Of a DNA stretch of 7,338 nt, positions 1-7,099 are shown one piece after another (within the stretch, counting starts at the first letter, position 1; every line of letters starts with the position of its first letter). The notes under the pieces are model-generated. The model did not search any database. It was not told where the DNA came from and saw nothing but the letters and a program-made list of their open reading frames with translations. Both the position numbers and the translations under genes were made by a program. This DNA comes from Bacteroidota bacterium (lineage in GTDB: Bacteria; Bacteroidota; Bacteroidia; Bacteroidales; JADFUO01): the NCBI GenBank assembly GCA_015222115.1, contig JADFUO010000293.1:1-7338 (forward strand), given 5' to 3'.

Positions 1-176
1 AAATTATATTACTTATAATCAGTTTGTTATAGTACATCCTGCTTGATTTATTTATTTTAAAAATCATGCTAAAAAAATATTTTTTATAAAAAAGTAAAAA
101 AAAATGCAAAAAGAGGGTTACTTTTTATCACAAATCAGAATTAATATATAAATAAATTATCCCCTTTTTGAAAATT
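1..176. other. AT-rich non-coding leader region
   Basis: No coding frame with recognisable protein similarity is visible in this stretch. It is extremely AT-rich, with long A and T runs around 70-105, and holds nothing that looks like the 3' end of an upstream gene. The only structured signal is the GGGTTACTTTTT block near 115-126, listed separately as a weak promoter candidate for the kinase gene. Confidence 0.6.
115..126 (+). promoter_or_regulatory. candidate -7 promoter element upstream of the kinase gene
   Basis: TACTTTTT at 119-126 matches seven of eight positions of the Bacteroidota -7 consensus TAnnTTTG, and it ends 50 nt before the ATG at 177. The wider block GGGTTACTTTTT recurs exactly on the minus strand upstream of the PorP/SprF gene at a similar distance. 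No convincing TTG -33 element is visible 19-23 nt upstream, so the call rests on the -7 match and the spacing alone. Confidence 0.3.
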
Positions 177-1006
177 ATGAAAAAGAATAGTAAGAAAATT
201 AATTTTAAGCCTTCATACAGCAAATTGGAAAAAAGATTAGAAGAAATTAAAAGAGAGTTAATAATAAAATCCAAAGAAGTTGAACTTTTAAAAGCTTCTT
301 TTTTATCAAATATTTCACATGAGATCAGAACCCCAATGAATGCAATTATTGGATTTTCAAGTTTATTAAAATATCCTGATTTAAATGAAGAAGAAAAAGA
401 AAACTATATTGAATATATAAATTTAAGTAGCAATGAGTTGCTTAAGATTATTGATAATTTAGTTCAAACTGCAAATATTGAATCTCATAATTTGTATATC
501 AATAGGAGGGAATGTTGTGTGGATGATATATTTGATGATCTTTATAGATTATATAAAAATAAAAATGGCAAGCATAATGTTGATTTGATTTTAAAAATCC
601 AGAATAATGAAAAAAGATTTAAATTAATAACCGATTCCGGTAAATTAAAACATGCATTATCAAACCTTATTGATAATGCATTTAAATTTACTTCCGATGG
701 CTTTGTTGAATTCGGTTATACAAAAAACAATAATAAAACATTAAAAATTTTGTTAAAGACAGTGGAATAGGTATTCCTGAAAACAAATTAGATGTAATTT
801 TTAATAAATTTATACAGGTTGAAAATACTAATACAAGAAAATATAGTGGCTTAGGTGTTGGATTAACTATTTCAAGCAGCTTTATCGACTTACTTGGCGG
901 TAAAATTATGGTTGAATCTATTTTTGGTAAAGGTTCTGTTTTTTATTTTACTTTGCCTTTGAAACCGGCAGCTTCCAACATTGATTATTATACTGAAAAT
1001 AATTAA
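177..1006 (+). pseudogene. sensor histidine kinase, short cytoplasmic type, frameshifted
   Basis: This is a two-component histidine kinase (HisKA plus HATPase_c) that would autophosphorylate a histidine and pass the phosphate to a response regulator. Residues 1-45 are charged and probably coiled-coil, with no membrane segment or sensor domain. The H box SHEIRTPMNAI puts the phospho-acceptor at His48, counted from the ATG at 177. The N box LSNLIDNAFKFT lies near residues 161-172. The first frame then stops at 770. In the frame one base back, DSGIGIP (G1 box), IFNKF (F box) and GLGVGLTIS (G2 box) follow and end at the stop 1004-1006. Restoring one T in the TTTT run at 748-751 gives LKIFVKDSGIGIP, the usual join, and a 276-residue protein. 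The frame can also be opened from a TTG at 168, but the ATG at 177 is preferred. The break is either a true pseudogene or a homopolymer sequencing error. No response regulator is adjacent, so the signal and target are unknown. Confidence 0.85.
748..751 (+). other. frameshift site in the histidine kinase gene
   Basis: The TTTT run is one base short of what the kinase frame needs. Upstream codons are in the frame of the ATG at 177. The sequence GTTAAAGACAGTGGAATAGG starting at 752 reads VKDSGIG only in the neighbouring frame. The exact deleted base cannot be fixed within the run, and a compensating indel a few bases either side is also possible. Confidence 0.75.
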
Positions 1007-1061
1007 GAAGATATTGCTTTTATTTCAGGGCAATAATCTTAGCAGTATATGATAATATTTT

Positions 1062-1093
1062 AAAACGCTTAAGAATTTATTAAGCGTTTTTTT
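1062..1093 (+). terminator. intrinsic terminator after the histidine kinase
   Basis: AAAACGCTTAA at 1062-1072 pairs perfectly over 11 bp with TTAAGCGTTTT at 1080-1090 around a 7-nt loop (GAATTTA). The T run continues through 1093, giving seven consecutive T residues. It lies 55 nt after the kinase stop codon. The A run on the 5' side gives a shorter U tract on the opposite strand, so some bidirectional activity is possible, but no minus-strand gene ends here. Confidence 0.85.
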
Positions 1094-1157
1094 ATTTATA
1101 AATAAATATGATAAAAACAGAACCTTTTTACCAAAAAGACGTATATTTTCAATTAAA

Positions 1158-1190
1158 TTGTTAAATATCTAAGATAATATTTTATCTTTG
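1158..1190 (+). promoter_or_regulatory. Bacteroidota-type promoter of the PKD protein gene
   Basis: TATCTTTG at 1183-1190 is an exact match to the TAnnTTTG -7 element of Bacteroidota primary sigma-factor promoters. A TTG at 1158-1160 lies 22 nt upstream, within the range seen for the -33 element. The -7 element ends 51 nt before the ATG at 1242, implying a leader of roughly 45 nt. A short inverted repeat, CTTTTT-ACC-AAAAAG (1124-1138), lies just upstream; whether it has any role is unknown. Confidence 0.65.
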
Positions 1191-1241
1191 AATTTTAATC
1201 AGAATAGAGAGATTTAGATAAACCGGAAAAAATAATAAAAA

Positions 1242-4200
1242 ATGATAATAGATAAGTTTATATCATCACGTTTTATTAATAAAAAGATATTTATTCTATC
1301 GGTTTTATTAATATTTTTAATAAATGGTAAATTATTTTCCCAGTGTCCCGTAAATCCTGAATTTTCGTATTATACTATAAGTTGTTGTAATATTCAATTT
1401 ACAGATATGTCCACTGTTACAAATCCGAATTATACTATTGTCCAGTGGGTATGGGATTTTGGTGATGGCGGTACATCAAATATTCAGAATCCCCAACATA
1501 CATTTGCACCTGGAACAACTTACAATGTAATGCTGACAATAACCGCAGATTCAAGCGGTGTTACTTGTAATGATAGTATTAATCATCCTGTAGTTATTGA
1601 TGATTTGCCCACAATATATTTTACATGGAATCCTGAACCAACTTGTTTAGGCAGTCCAACATATTTTTATGGAACTTCAGGTGGAAATATAGTTAGCTGG
1701 GCATGGGATTTTGGTGATGGAGGAAGTTCAAGTATTCAGGAACCAATACATTTATATTTATTTACAGGCACCTTTAATGTTTCATTAACTGTTACAGATG
1801 TTAATGGCTGTGACACAACATTAATTCAACAGGTAAATGTTGTGGATATACCTGATGTTGATTTTACAGTTAATCCAAATCCTACCTGTCTTAATGAACC
1901 GACAACCTTTACAGGAACTTCAGCAAGTAGTATAATAAGCTGGGATTGGGATTTTGGTGACGGGTATACTGCAAATACTCAAATTGCAGTTCATTCTTAT
2001 GAGAACTCAGGAATTTTTAATGTAGTTTTAACTGTTGTTGATATTAACGGATGCTCAAATTCAGTATCTTATCCCGTTACTGTCAATCCATTACCTAATC
2101 CGGATTTTCAGCATACAGCACCCGCCTGTTTGGGCGACTCGGTTTATTTCACAGATTATTCAACAACTCCAAACGGATATATTGACATCTGGCATTGGAA
2201 TTTTGGTGATGGTAATACTACAACAATTAATTTTCCCGGTAATCCTAATGTAGCACATTTATATTCAATTACAGGAACTTTTGATGTTACATTAACAGTT
2301 ACTGATTCCGACGGATGTATTGATTCAATTACAAAGCAGGTTGTTATTGTTCCTAATCCTGTTGCCAACTTTACTTATTCAACGGCATGCGATGGAGAGC
2401 CTGTTCAGTTTACTGACCTGTCATCTCTAAATGGTGGCAGCAGCATCGTTTCATGGTACTGGGAGTTTGGAGATCCGCTTTCCGGTATTTATAATACTTC
2501 GATTTTGCAAAATCCAACCCATATTTTTACATCAGCAGACACTTTTAATGTTACATTAGTAGTAATAAATATTGATGATTGCAGTGATACAATTACTTTA
2601 CCTGTAATCGTTGACAGTCTTCCGGATGTTGATTTTACAATAGACCGTGATACAACATGTGTTGGTGAGTTAGTAAGTTTTTATGGAACAGGTACAAATA
2701 TAGTTTCATGGAGTTGGGATTTTGGTGACGGTGGTACATCAATTCAGCAGGAACCACAATATGCTTATGCTTTACCCGGAACTTATGATGTTACCTTAAC
2801 AGTAATTGATATAAATGGTTGTTCTAACTGGATAACTCATCCGGTTTATGTAAATCCTTTACCTACAGCTTATTTTGAAGCTGGCTCGCCTAACTGTTTA
2901 AATGATTCAGTTTATTTTACCGATTATTCCACAACTCCAAACGGATATATTGATATATGGCACTGGTATTTCGGTGATGGTCAGGATACAATTATTTATT
3001 TTCCTGATAACCCTAATGTTGCCCATCTTTACAGTAATGTTGGAATATATACTGCGAGTCTTGCTATAACCGATTCGGATGGTTGTATTGATTCCACATC
3101 AAATGAAATAACAATAATAGCTTCTCCTATTGCTAATTTTGAATATTCAACAGCATGTTATCAGGAATCGGTTCAATTTACCGATTTATCATTAGAAAAC
3201 GGCGGAAGCGCTATAATTGCATGGTATTGGGATTTTGGTGATCCTTTATCAGGAGTCAATAATTATTCAACTTATCAAAATCCAAACCATGTTTTTACAG
3301 ATACCGGAACATACATAGTTTCTCTTACGGCATTTAATGCATCGGGATGTTTTGATACAATTTCGTTGCCGGTTTATGTAAATCCATTACCCGATATTGA
3401 TTTTACAGTTGATGATGATTCTACATGTGTTGCCTCCGAAGTCTTTTTCTACGGCACAGGAACAGATATAATTTTATGGTTATGGGATTTTGGTGACGGA
3501 GGTACAGCAAATGTTCAGAATCCTGTATATATTTACAACACCGCAGGTATTTATGATGTTACACTTACAGCAACTGATTTAAACGAGTGTACGAATTATG
3601 TTACTCATCCGGTATTGGTTAATGAACTACCGACTGCAAAGTTTAGTTACGAATCAAATTGTTTTTCAGATACAACAAGGTTTTTTGACCAGTCGTACAG
3701 CAACAGTAGTGCAATAAGCAGTTGGTACTGGAATTTTGATGATCCTGCTTCAGCACCAAATGATACATCAACATTACAAAATCCATCGCACCTGTTTACA
3801 CAAGCCGGAAATTATTATGTAAGCTTGATAGTAACCGATTACAATGGTTGTATTGATTCAATAATTAATCAGGTACAAGTATTTGATTTACCCGAGCCGG
3901 ATTTTAGTTTTCAGGTTGTTTGTGACCCTCCGGGAACAGTTTACTTTTTTGATAATTCTTCACCGGGTGGAAGTGGCAGCCCAATAATAGAATGGAACTG
4001 GCATATTGATGAGGGTTATTATTCTACAGAAATAAATCCGCATTATACATACAGCACTTTTGATACATGTTATATAGTAACATTAACAGTTACTGACATG
4101 AATCTGTGCTCAAACTCATATATTGATACTGTTTGTATTTCCGACCCATTAACTGTTGATTTCACTTCTACAACCGTATGTTTTAAAAATCGTACTGAGT

Positions 4201-6023
4201 TTCAAGCTTCATATCTGCCATCTGATGATTCAGTTACTTCATGGAAGTGGGATTTCGGTGATGGCAACCCGCCTGTTTCAACACCGCATGATACTATATC
4301 ATATTTATATTCTGCTCCGGGACTTTACTTTGTTGTGTTAACTGCTACTGATGTTAATAATTGTACTGCAAGCATATACCATAATGTTGTAGTGGATTCT
4401 TTACCTGTTCCGAACTTTGCTGCTACTACTGTAAGTTGTGATGAACCAACACAATTTTACGACCTTTCAACAGGAGGTGGAACATTTATTCAATCATGGT
4501 ATTGGGATTTTGGTGATATTTCATCAGGTGCTAACAACTATTCAACTTTGCAAAATCCGTCGCATTTATACGGACCGGAAGATAGCACATATTATGTTTT
4601 ACTTAGAGTTACAAATTATAATGGATGTGTTGATTCAATAATTTTACCTGTTGTAAAAGACCCTTGCGTGATTGCATCATTTGAAGCTCCTACGGAATTT
4701 ATGTGTACCGATTATCAGATTTGTTTTACTGATAATTCATATATTTTTCAGGGGGCAGGAACAATTATTAACTGGAACTGGGACTTTGGGGATGGTAATA
4801 CTTATTCATATACAAATTATGAGAATCCTGTATGTCATGCTTATTCAGGACCGGGATTTTATAATGTTAGTCTTGTAATTACAGCTCTTGTCAATAGTTC
4901 TACTTTTACTGATACAGCAACTCAAACCATTTATATTAATCCGTCTCCAACAGCAGATTTTGCAAGCAATTCAAATTGCTTGGGAGTAACAACTGATTTC
5001 GCAGATTTATCCGTTGGAAATGGGTTGCCAATTACAGACTGGCATTGGGATTTTGGCGACCCTTTGACAATAAATGATACATCCATCTTGCAAAATCCAA
5101 CATATATTTATACTTTGCCGGGAATTTATGATGTTGAACTGATTGTATCAAATGAACACGGATGTTCTGATACTATTATTTTGCCTGTTGAGATTTTTGC
5201 TTTACCTATTGCTGATTTTGAATTTTCAACATCATGTGTTGGTGATGCAACATATTTTTATGATATGTCTGATAGTTCTGGAACACCAATAATATCGTGG
5301 TTCTGGGATTTTGGTGACTCACTTGCAACAAATGATACGTCAATACTTAGGAATCCAATATATGTCTATAATTCAACAGGCATTCATAATGTTAAATTAA
5401 TTATTACGAACGAAAACCTATGCATTGACACAATAACAAAAGATGTTGAAGTTTATACAGTTCCTTCATCTGACTTTCGTATAATTGAAAATTATCAGGG
5501 AACACAAGGGCAGATTTATTTGGAAAACCTAACAACCGGTGCTTCATCGTATGAATGGGATTTAGGTAACGGTGAAACATCCGAAGAAATAAATCCGGTT
5601 GTTACTTATCTTGAGGATGGAACATATGTCATACAATTAATTGCATGGAATGATTATAATTGCCCTGATACAACCGAACAAGAATATGAACTGCTCTTTA
5701 AGGGGTTATATATTCCTAATGCTTTTTCTCCCCGAAGTCCAAATGCTGATGTTAGGTTATTCCAACCCAAAGGAATAAACCTGAAACAATACATTATTGA
5801 AGTCTATAGTTCATGGGGAAATTTGGTGTGGAAGTCAAAGGCTTTGGATGATGATGGATGTCCGGAAGAAAGCTGGGATGGAACTTATCAGAATAAATTA
5901 CTTCCTATGGGGGCATATATTTGGAAAGTTACTGCCATATTCCGCGATAATACCTATTGGGAAGGCTCTGATAATGGTGATGGAAATCTGAAAACATACG
6001 GAACAATTACCCTGATACATTAA
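1242..6023 (+). CDS. secreted multi-PKD adhesin-like protein with T9SS type B C-terminal domain
   Basis: This 1593-residue protein is probably exported through the type IX secretion system and displayed on or released from the cell surface. Residues 1-33 form a signal peptide: Lys14-Lys15, a hydrophobic stretch at 16-27, and likely cleavage at FS|Q before Gln34. Seventeen PKD-like beta-sandwich modules follow. Their core WxW-[DN]-FGD motifs have the second Trp near residues 71, 155, 236, 319, 407, 492, 575, 663, 748, 830, 920, 1003, 1088, 1180, 1269, 1355 and 1439 (a single WDLGNG in the last). Most modules carry a Cys near their start and another in a closing NGC motif, suggesting one disulfide each. 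Residues 1489-1593 match the gliding-motility / CHU_C-type sorting domain: YIPNAFSP, YSSWGNLVW, SWDGTYQNK, MGAYIWK and a terminal GTITLI. No catalytic domain is seen, so adhesion or matrix function is inferred from the architecture. The start follows an A-rich leader without a clear Shine-Dalgarno sequence. Confidence 0.93.
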   Translation: MIIDKFISSRFINKKIFILSVLLIFLINGKLFSQCPVNPEFSYYTISCCNIQFTDMSTVTNPNYTIVQWVWDFGDGGTSNIQNPQHTFAPGTTYNVMLTITADSSGVTCNDSINHPVVIDDLPTIYFTWNPEPTCLGSPTYFYGTSGGNIVSWAWDFGDGGSSSIQEPIHLYLFTGTFNVSLTVTDVNGCDTTLIQQVNVVDIPDVDFTVNPNPTCLNEPTTFTGTSASSIISWDWDFGDGYTANTQIAVHSYENSGIFNVVLTVVDINGCSNSVSYPVTVNPLPNPDFQHTAPACLGDSVYFTDYSTTPNGYIDIWHWNFGDGNTTTINFPGNPNVAHLYSITGTFDVTLTVTDSDGCIDSITKQVVIVPNPVANFTYSTACDGEPVQFTDLSSLNGGSSIVSWYWEFGDPLSGIYNTSILQNPTHIFTSADTFNVTLVVINIDDCSDTITLPVIVDSLPDVDFTIDRDTTCVGELVSFYGTGTNIVSWSWDFGDGGTSIQQEPQYAYALPGTYDVTLTVIDINGCSNWITHPVYVNPLPTAYFEAGSPNCLNDSVYFTDYSTTPNGYIDIWHWYFGDGQDTIIYFPDNPNVAHLYSNVGIYTASLAITDSDGCIDSTSNEITIIASPIANFEYSTACYQESVQFTDLSLENGGSAIIAWYWDFGDPLSGVNNYSTYQNPNHVFTDTGTYIVSLTAFNASGCFDTISLPVYVNPLPDIDFTVDDDSTCVASEVFFYGTGTDIILWLWDFGDGGTANVQNPVYIYNTAGIYDVTLTATDLNECTNYVTHPVLVNELPTAKFSYESNCFSDTTRFFDQSYSNSSAISSWYWNFDDPASAPNDTSTLQNPSHLFTQAGNYYVSLIVTDYNGCIDSIINQVQVFDLPEPDFSFQVVCDPPGTVYFFDNSSPGGSGSPIIEWNWHIDEGYYSTEINPHYTYSTFDTCYIVTLTVTDMNLCSNSYIDTVCISDPLTVDFTSTTVCFKNRTEFQASYLPSDDSVTSWKWDFGDGNPPVSTPHDTISYLYSAPGLYFVVLTATDVNNCTASIYHNVVVDSLPVPNFAATTVSCDEPTQFYDLSTGGGTFIQSWYWDFGDISSGANNYSTLQNPSHLYGPEDSTYYVLLRVTNYNGCVDSIILPVVKDPCVIASFEAPTEFMCTDYQICFTDNSYIFQGAGTIINWNWDFGDGNTYSYTNYENPVCHAYSGPGFYNVSLVITALVNSSTFTDTATQTIYINPSPTADFASNSNCLGVTTDFADLSVGNGLPITDWHWDFGDPLTINDTSILQNPTYIYTLPGIYDVELIVSNEHGCSDTIILPVEIFALPIADFEFSTSCVGDATYFYDMSDSSGTPIISWFWDFGDSLATNDTSILRNPIYVYNSTGIHNVKLIITNENLCIDTITKDVEVYTVPSSDFRIIENYQGTQGQIYLENLTTGASSYEWDLGNGETSEEINPVVTYLEDGTYVIQLIAWNDYNCPDTTEQEYELLFKGLYIPNAFSPRSPNADVRLFQPKGINLKQYIIEVYSSWGNLVWKSKALDDDGCPEESWDGTYQNKLLPMGAYIWKVTAIFRDNTYWEGSDNGDGNLKTYGTITLIH
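1854..2624 (+). repeat. PKD super-repeat copy 1 (modules 3-5)
   Basis: This block of three PKD modules, types C, A and B in order, recurs in the next 768 bp. Type C begins DVDFT, type A carries the DYSTTPNGYIDIW segment, and type B carries STAC and FGDPLSG. Matching anchor points in the two copies are offset by 768 bp (771 bp at the first boundary), which is 256 codons, so the array grew by duplication of a three-module unit. Confidence 0.8.
2625..3392 (+). repeat. PKD super-repeat copy 2 (modules 6-8)
   Basis: This is the second copy of the C-A-B three-module unit. Exact shared words include the 23-mer starting ACAACTCCAAACGG at 2931-2953, whose partner is at 2163-2185. The type B anchors at 2361 and 3129 are also 768 bp apart. 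Between copies the module A core differs mainly by silent third-position changes. Confidence 0.8.
3393..3890 (+). repeat. PKD super-repeat partial copy 3 (modules 9-10, lacking type A)
   Basis: The DIDFTV start at 3393 is again 768 bp after the copy 2 start, and this module is of type C. It is followed after 240 bp by a type B-like module (WYWNFDDP, DTSTLQNPSHLF) rather than the expected type A. This is therefore a third unit with the middle module lost or never gained. Sequence similarity is clearly lower in module 10 than in module 9. Confidence 0.6.
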
Positions 6024-7099
6024 AATGGTGTACATTCTAATGCTTCCTTTGGCAAGGCTCTGCCTCTGAAAAGATTGTTATTTTGTTTTAATCTCATGAG
6101 TTTTAGATCGTCTAATTCAAATATCAAACTTATCTCATGTGATGGACCCGTATAAGAATTTGATGCTGTTATTTGCATATCGTATGAATACATGAATTTC
6201 ATGCGTGTGCTTTTTGTAAAGGGTATATAAACACCAGCCATTATTAAGAAATTTGAATAAACATCATATTCTAATGACTCATTTCTGTACCAAATTCCAA
6301 AATATAAACTTGTTAAATACAAATTCATTCCGATAGAATAAAGGTTCATATTTGCCTGATTCTGATAGAATATTCCGGGGTTTAATTTAAAACCTTTCTT
6401 TCGTTTAAAATAACCTTTATATGGTCCTATTTCAAAGATAATGTCCAGATTAGCTATATACTTTCGATCAAGTTGTGTGCTGGCGTCAACAAATGATTCA
6501 ACAGGTCTTGTTATATGATGTGCTGCAAAGCCTAAATTACCAGTTACTCCTTCGCCTTGTAATTGAAAAATACCTCCAAAGCTGAAATCAGGATAAGTTA
6601 TTTTATCATTGGTTGGTGAAGTAAAGGAAGAAGGAGAAATATTACCATATTTCGCACTTAATTGGTCGCTGAAGATAAGTTTATCCCAATCAATTTTTTT
6701 GTGAACAACAGATATCATTGCACCAACCTGCATAATAAAATTGCTGGTAATTGGTATTCTAACTGCCGGTAACACACCTATTGTTGTGCTTTTTATCCAA
6801 CCTATACCTTCTTTATCTGAATTAACTAAAAAGCCGATACCACCGGCTCCGGGTATATCTCTGTCAGCTATATCTATACTAAAATTATAAGATTTGAAAT
6901 CACCCGGAATATTTACCCATTGTCTCCTGTAATTGAATCTTGCTTTTAAACCTTTGTAGAGCCCTACATTTGCAGGATTATAGTAAAGCGGAGTGTTATA
7001 AAATTGAGAAAAATCAGGATCCTGCGCCTTAAGAACACTGCCAAAGCAAAATAAAATAATTACTGTAACCGTTATTAATTTTAAATTTTTATTCAACAC
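6020..7099 (-). CDS. PorP/SprF-family type IX secretion system outer-membrane protein
   Basis: This 359-residue protein belongs to the PorP/SprF family of outer-membrane beta-barrel proteins, which take part in T9SS function and in export of gliding-motility type B CTD proteins. Residues 1-25 form a signal peptide with cleavage likely at LKA|QD. The mature N-terminus shows the family hallmark QDPDFSQFYNTPLYYNPA, followed by the RFNYRRQW segment and glycine-rich GAGGIGF. Alternating beta-strand patterns run to HEISLIFEL near residues 322-330, and the tail ends ECTPF, like the Cys-containing C-terminus common in the family. The start is a GTG at 7097-7099; no in-frame ATG lies between it and the upstream stop, and a TTG follows as the next codon. 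The gene converges on the PKD protein gene, sharing TTAA at 6020-6023. The likely role is partner or translocon component for that neighbour, although which PorP/SprF subfamily it belongs to cannot be decided here. Confidence 0.92.
   Translation of the reverse strand: MLNKNLKLITVTVIILFCFGSVLKAQDPDFSQFYNTPLYYNPANVGLYKGLKARFNYRRQWVNIPGDFKSYNFSIDIADRDIPGAGGIGFLVNSDKEGIGWIKSTTIGVLPAVRIPITSNFIMQVGAMISVVHKKIDWDKLIFSDQLSAKYGNISPSSFTSPTNDKITYPDFSFGGIFQLQGEGVTGNLGFAAHHITRPVESFVDASTQLDRKYIANLDIIFEIGPYKGYFKRKKGFKLNPGIFYQNQANMNLYSIGMNLYLTSLYFGIWYRNESLEYDVYSNFLIMAGVYIPFTKSTRMKFMYSYDMQITASNSYTGPSHEISLIFELDDLKLMRLKQNNNLFRGRALPKEALECTPF

Noticed and set aside
748..751. Phase-variable homopolymer switch in the kinase gene
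   Set aside because: The run is only four or five T residues, too short for frequent slippage. A rare deletion or sequencing error is more likely.
1010..1038. Hairpin GATATTGC / GCAATAATC just after the kinase stop
   Set aside because: It has a bulge, a 12-nt loop and no following T run. The perfect 11-bp stem with seven T residues at 1062-1093 is the convincing terminator.
1242..1350. Possible lipoprotein signal (Cys35 shortly after the hydrophobic stretch) in the PKD protein
   Set aside because: The residue before Cys35 is Gln, which does not fit a lipobox (Gly/Ala/Ser/Asn at -1). A type I cleavage at FS|Q is the better reading.
2035..5991. Several short open frames on both strands inside the PKD gene
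   Set aside because: They lie wholly within the large coding region, have no recognisable motifs, and owe their openness to the repeated codon pattern of the PKD modules.
1242..6023. CRISPR-like or satellite repeats suggested by recurring TGGGATTTTGGTGATGG words
   Set aside because: These words encode the conserved WDFGDG motif of in-frame protein modules. Their spacing is 81-92 codons and there are no short direct repeats with unique spacers.
6051..6065. Small hairpin AGGC-TCT-GCCT as a terminator for the PKD transcript
   Set aside because: The stem is only 4 bp, it lies inside the coding sequence of the convergent gene, and no T run follows directly.
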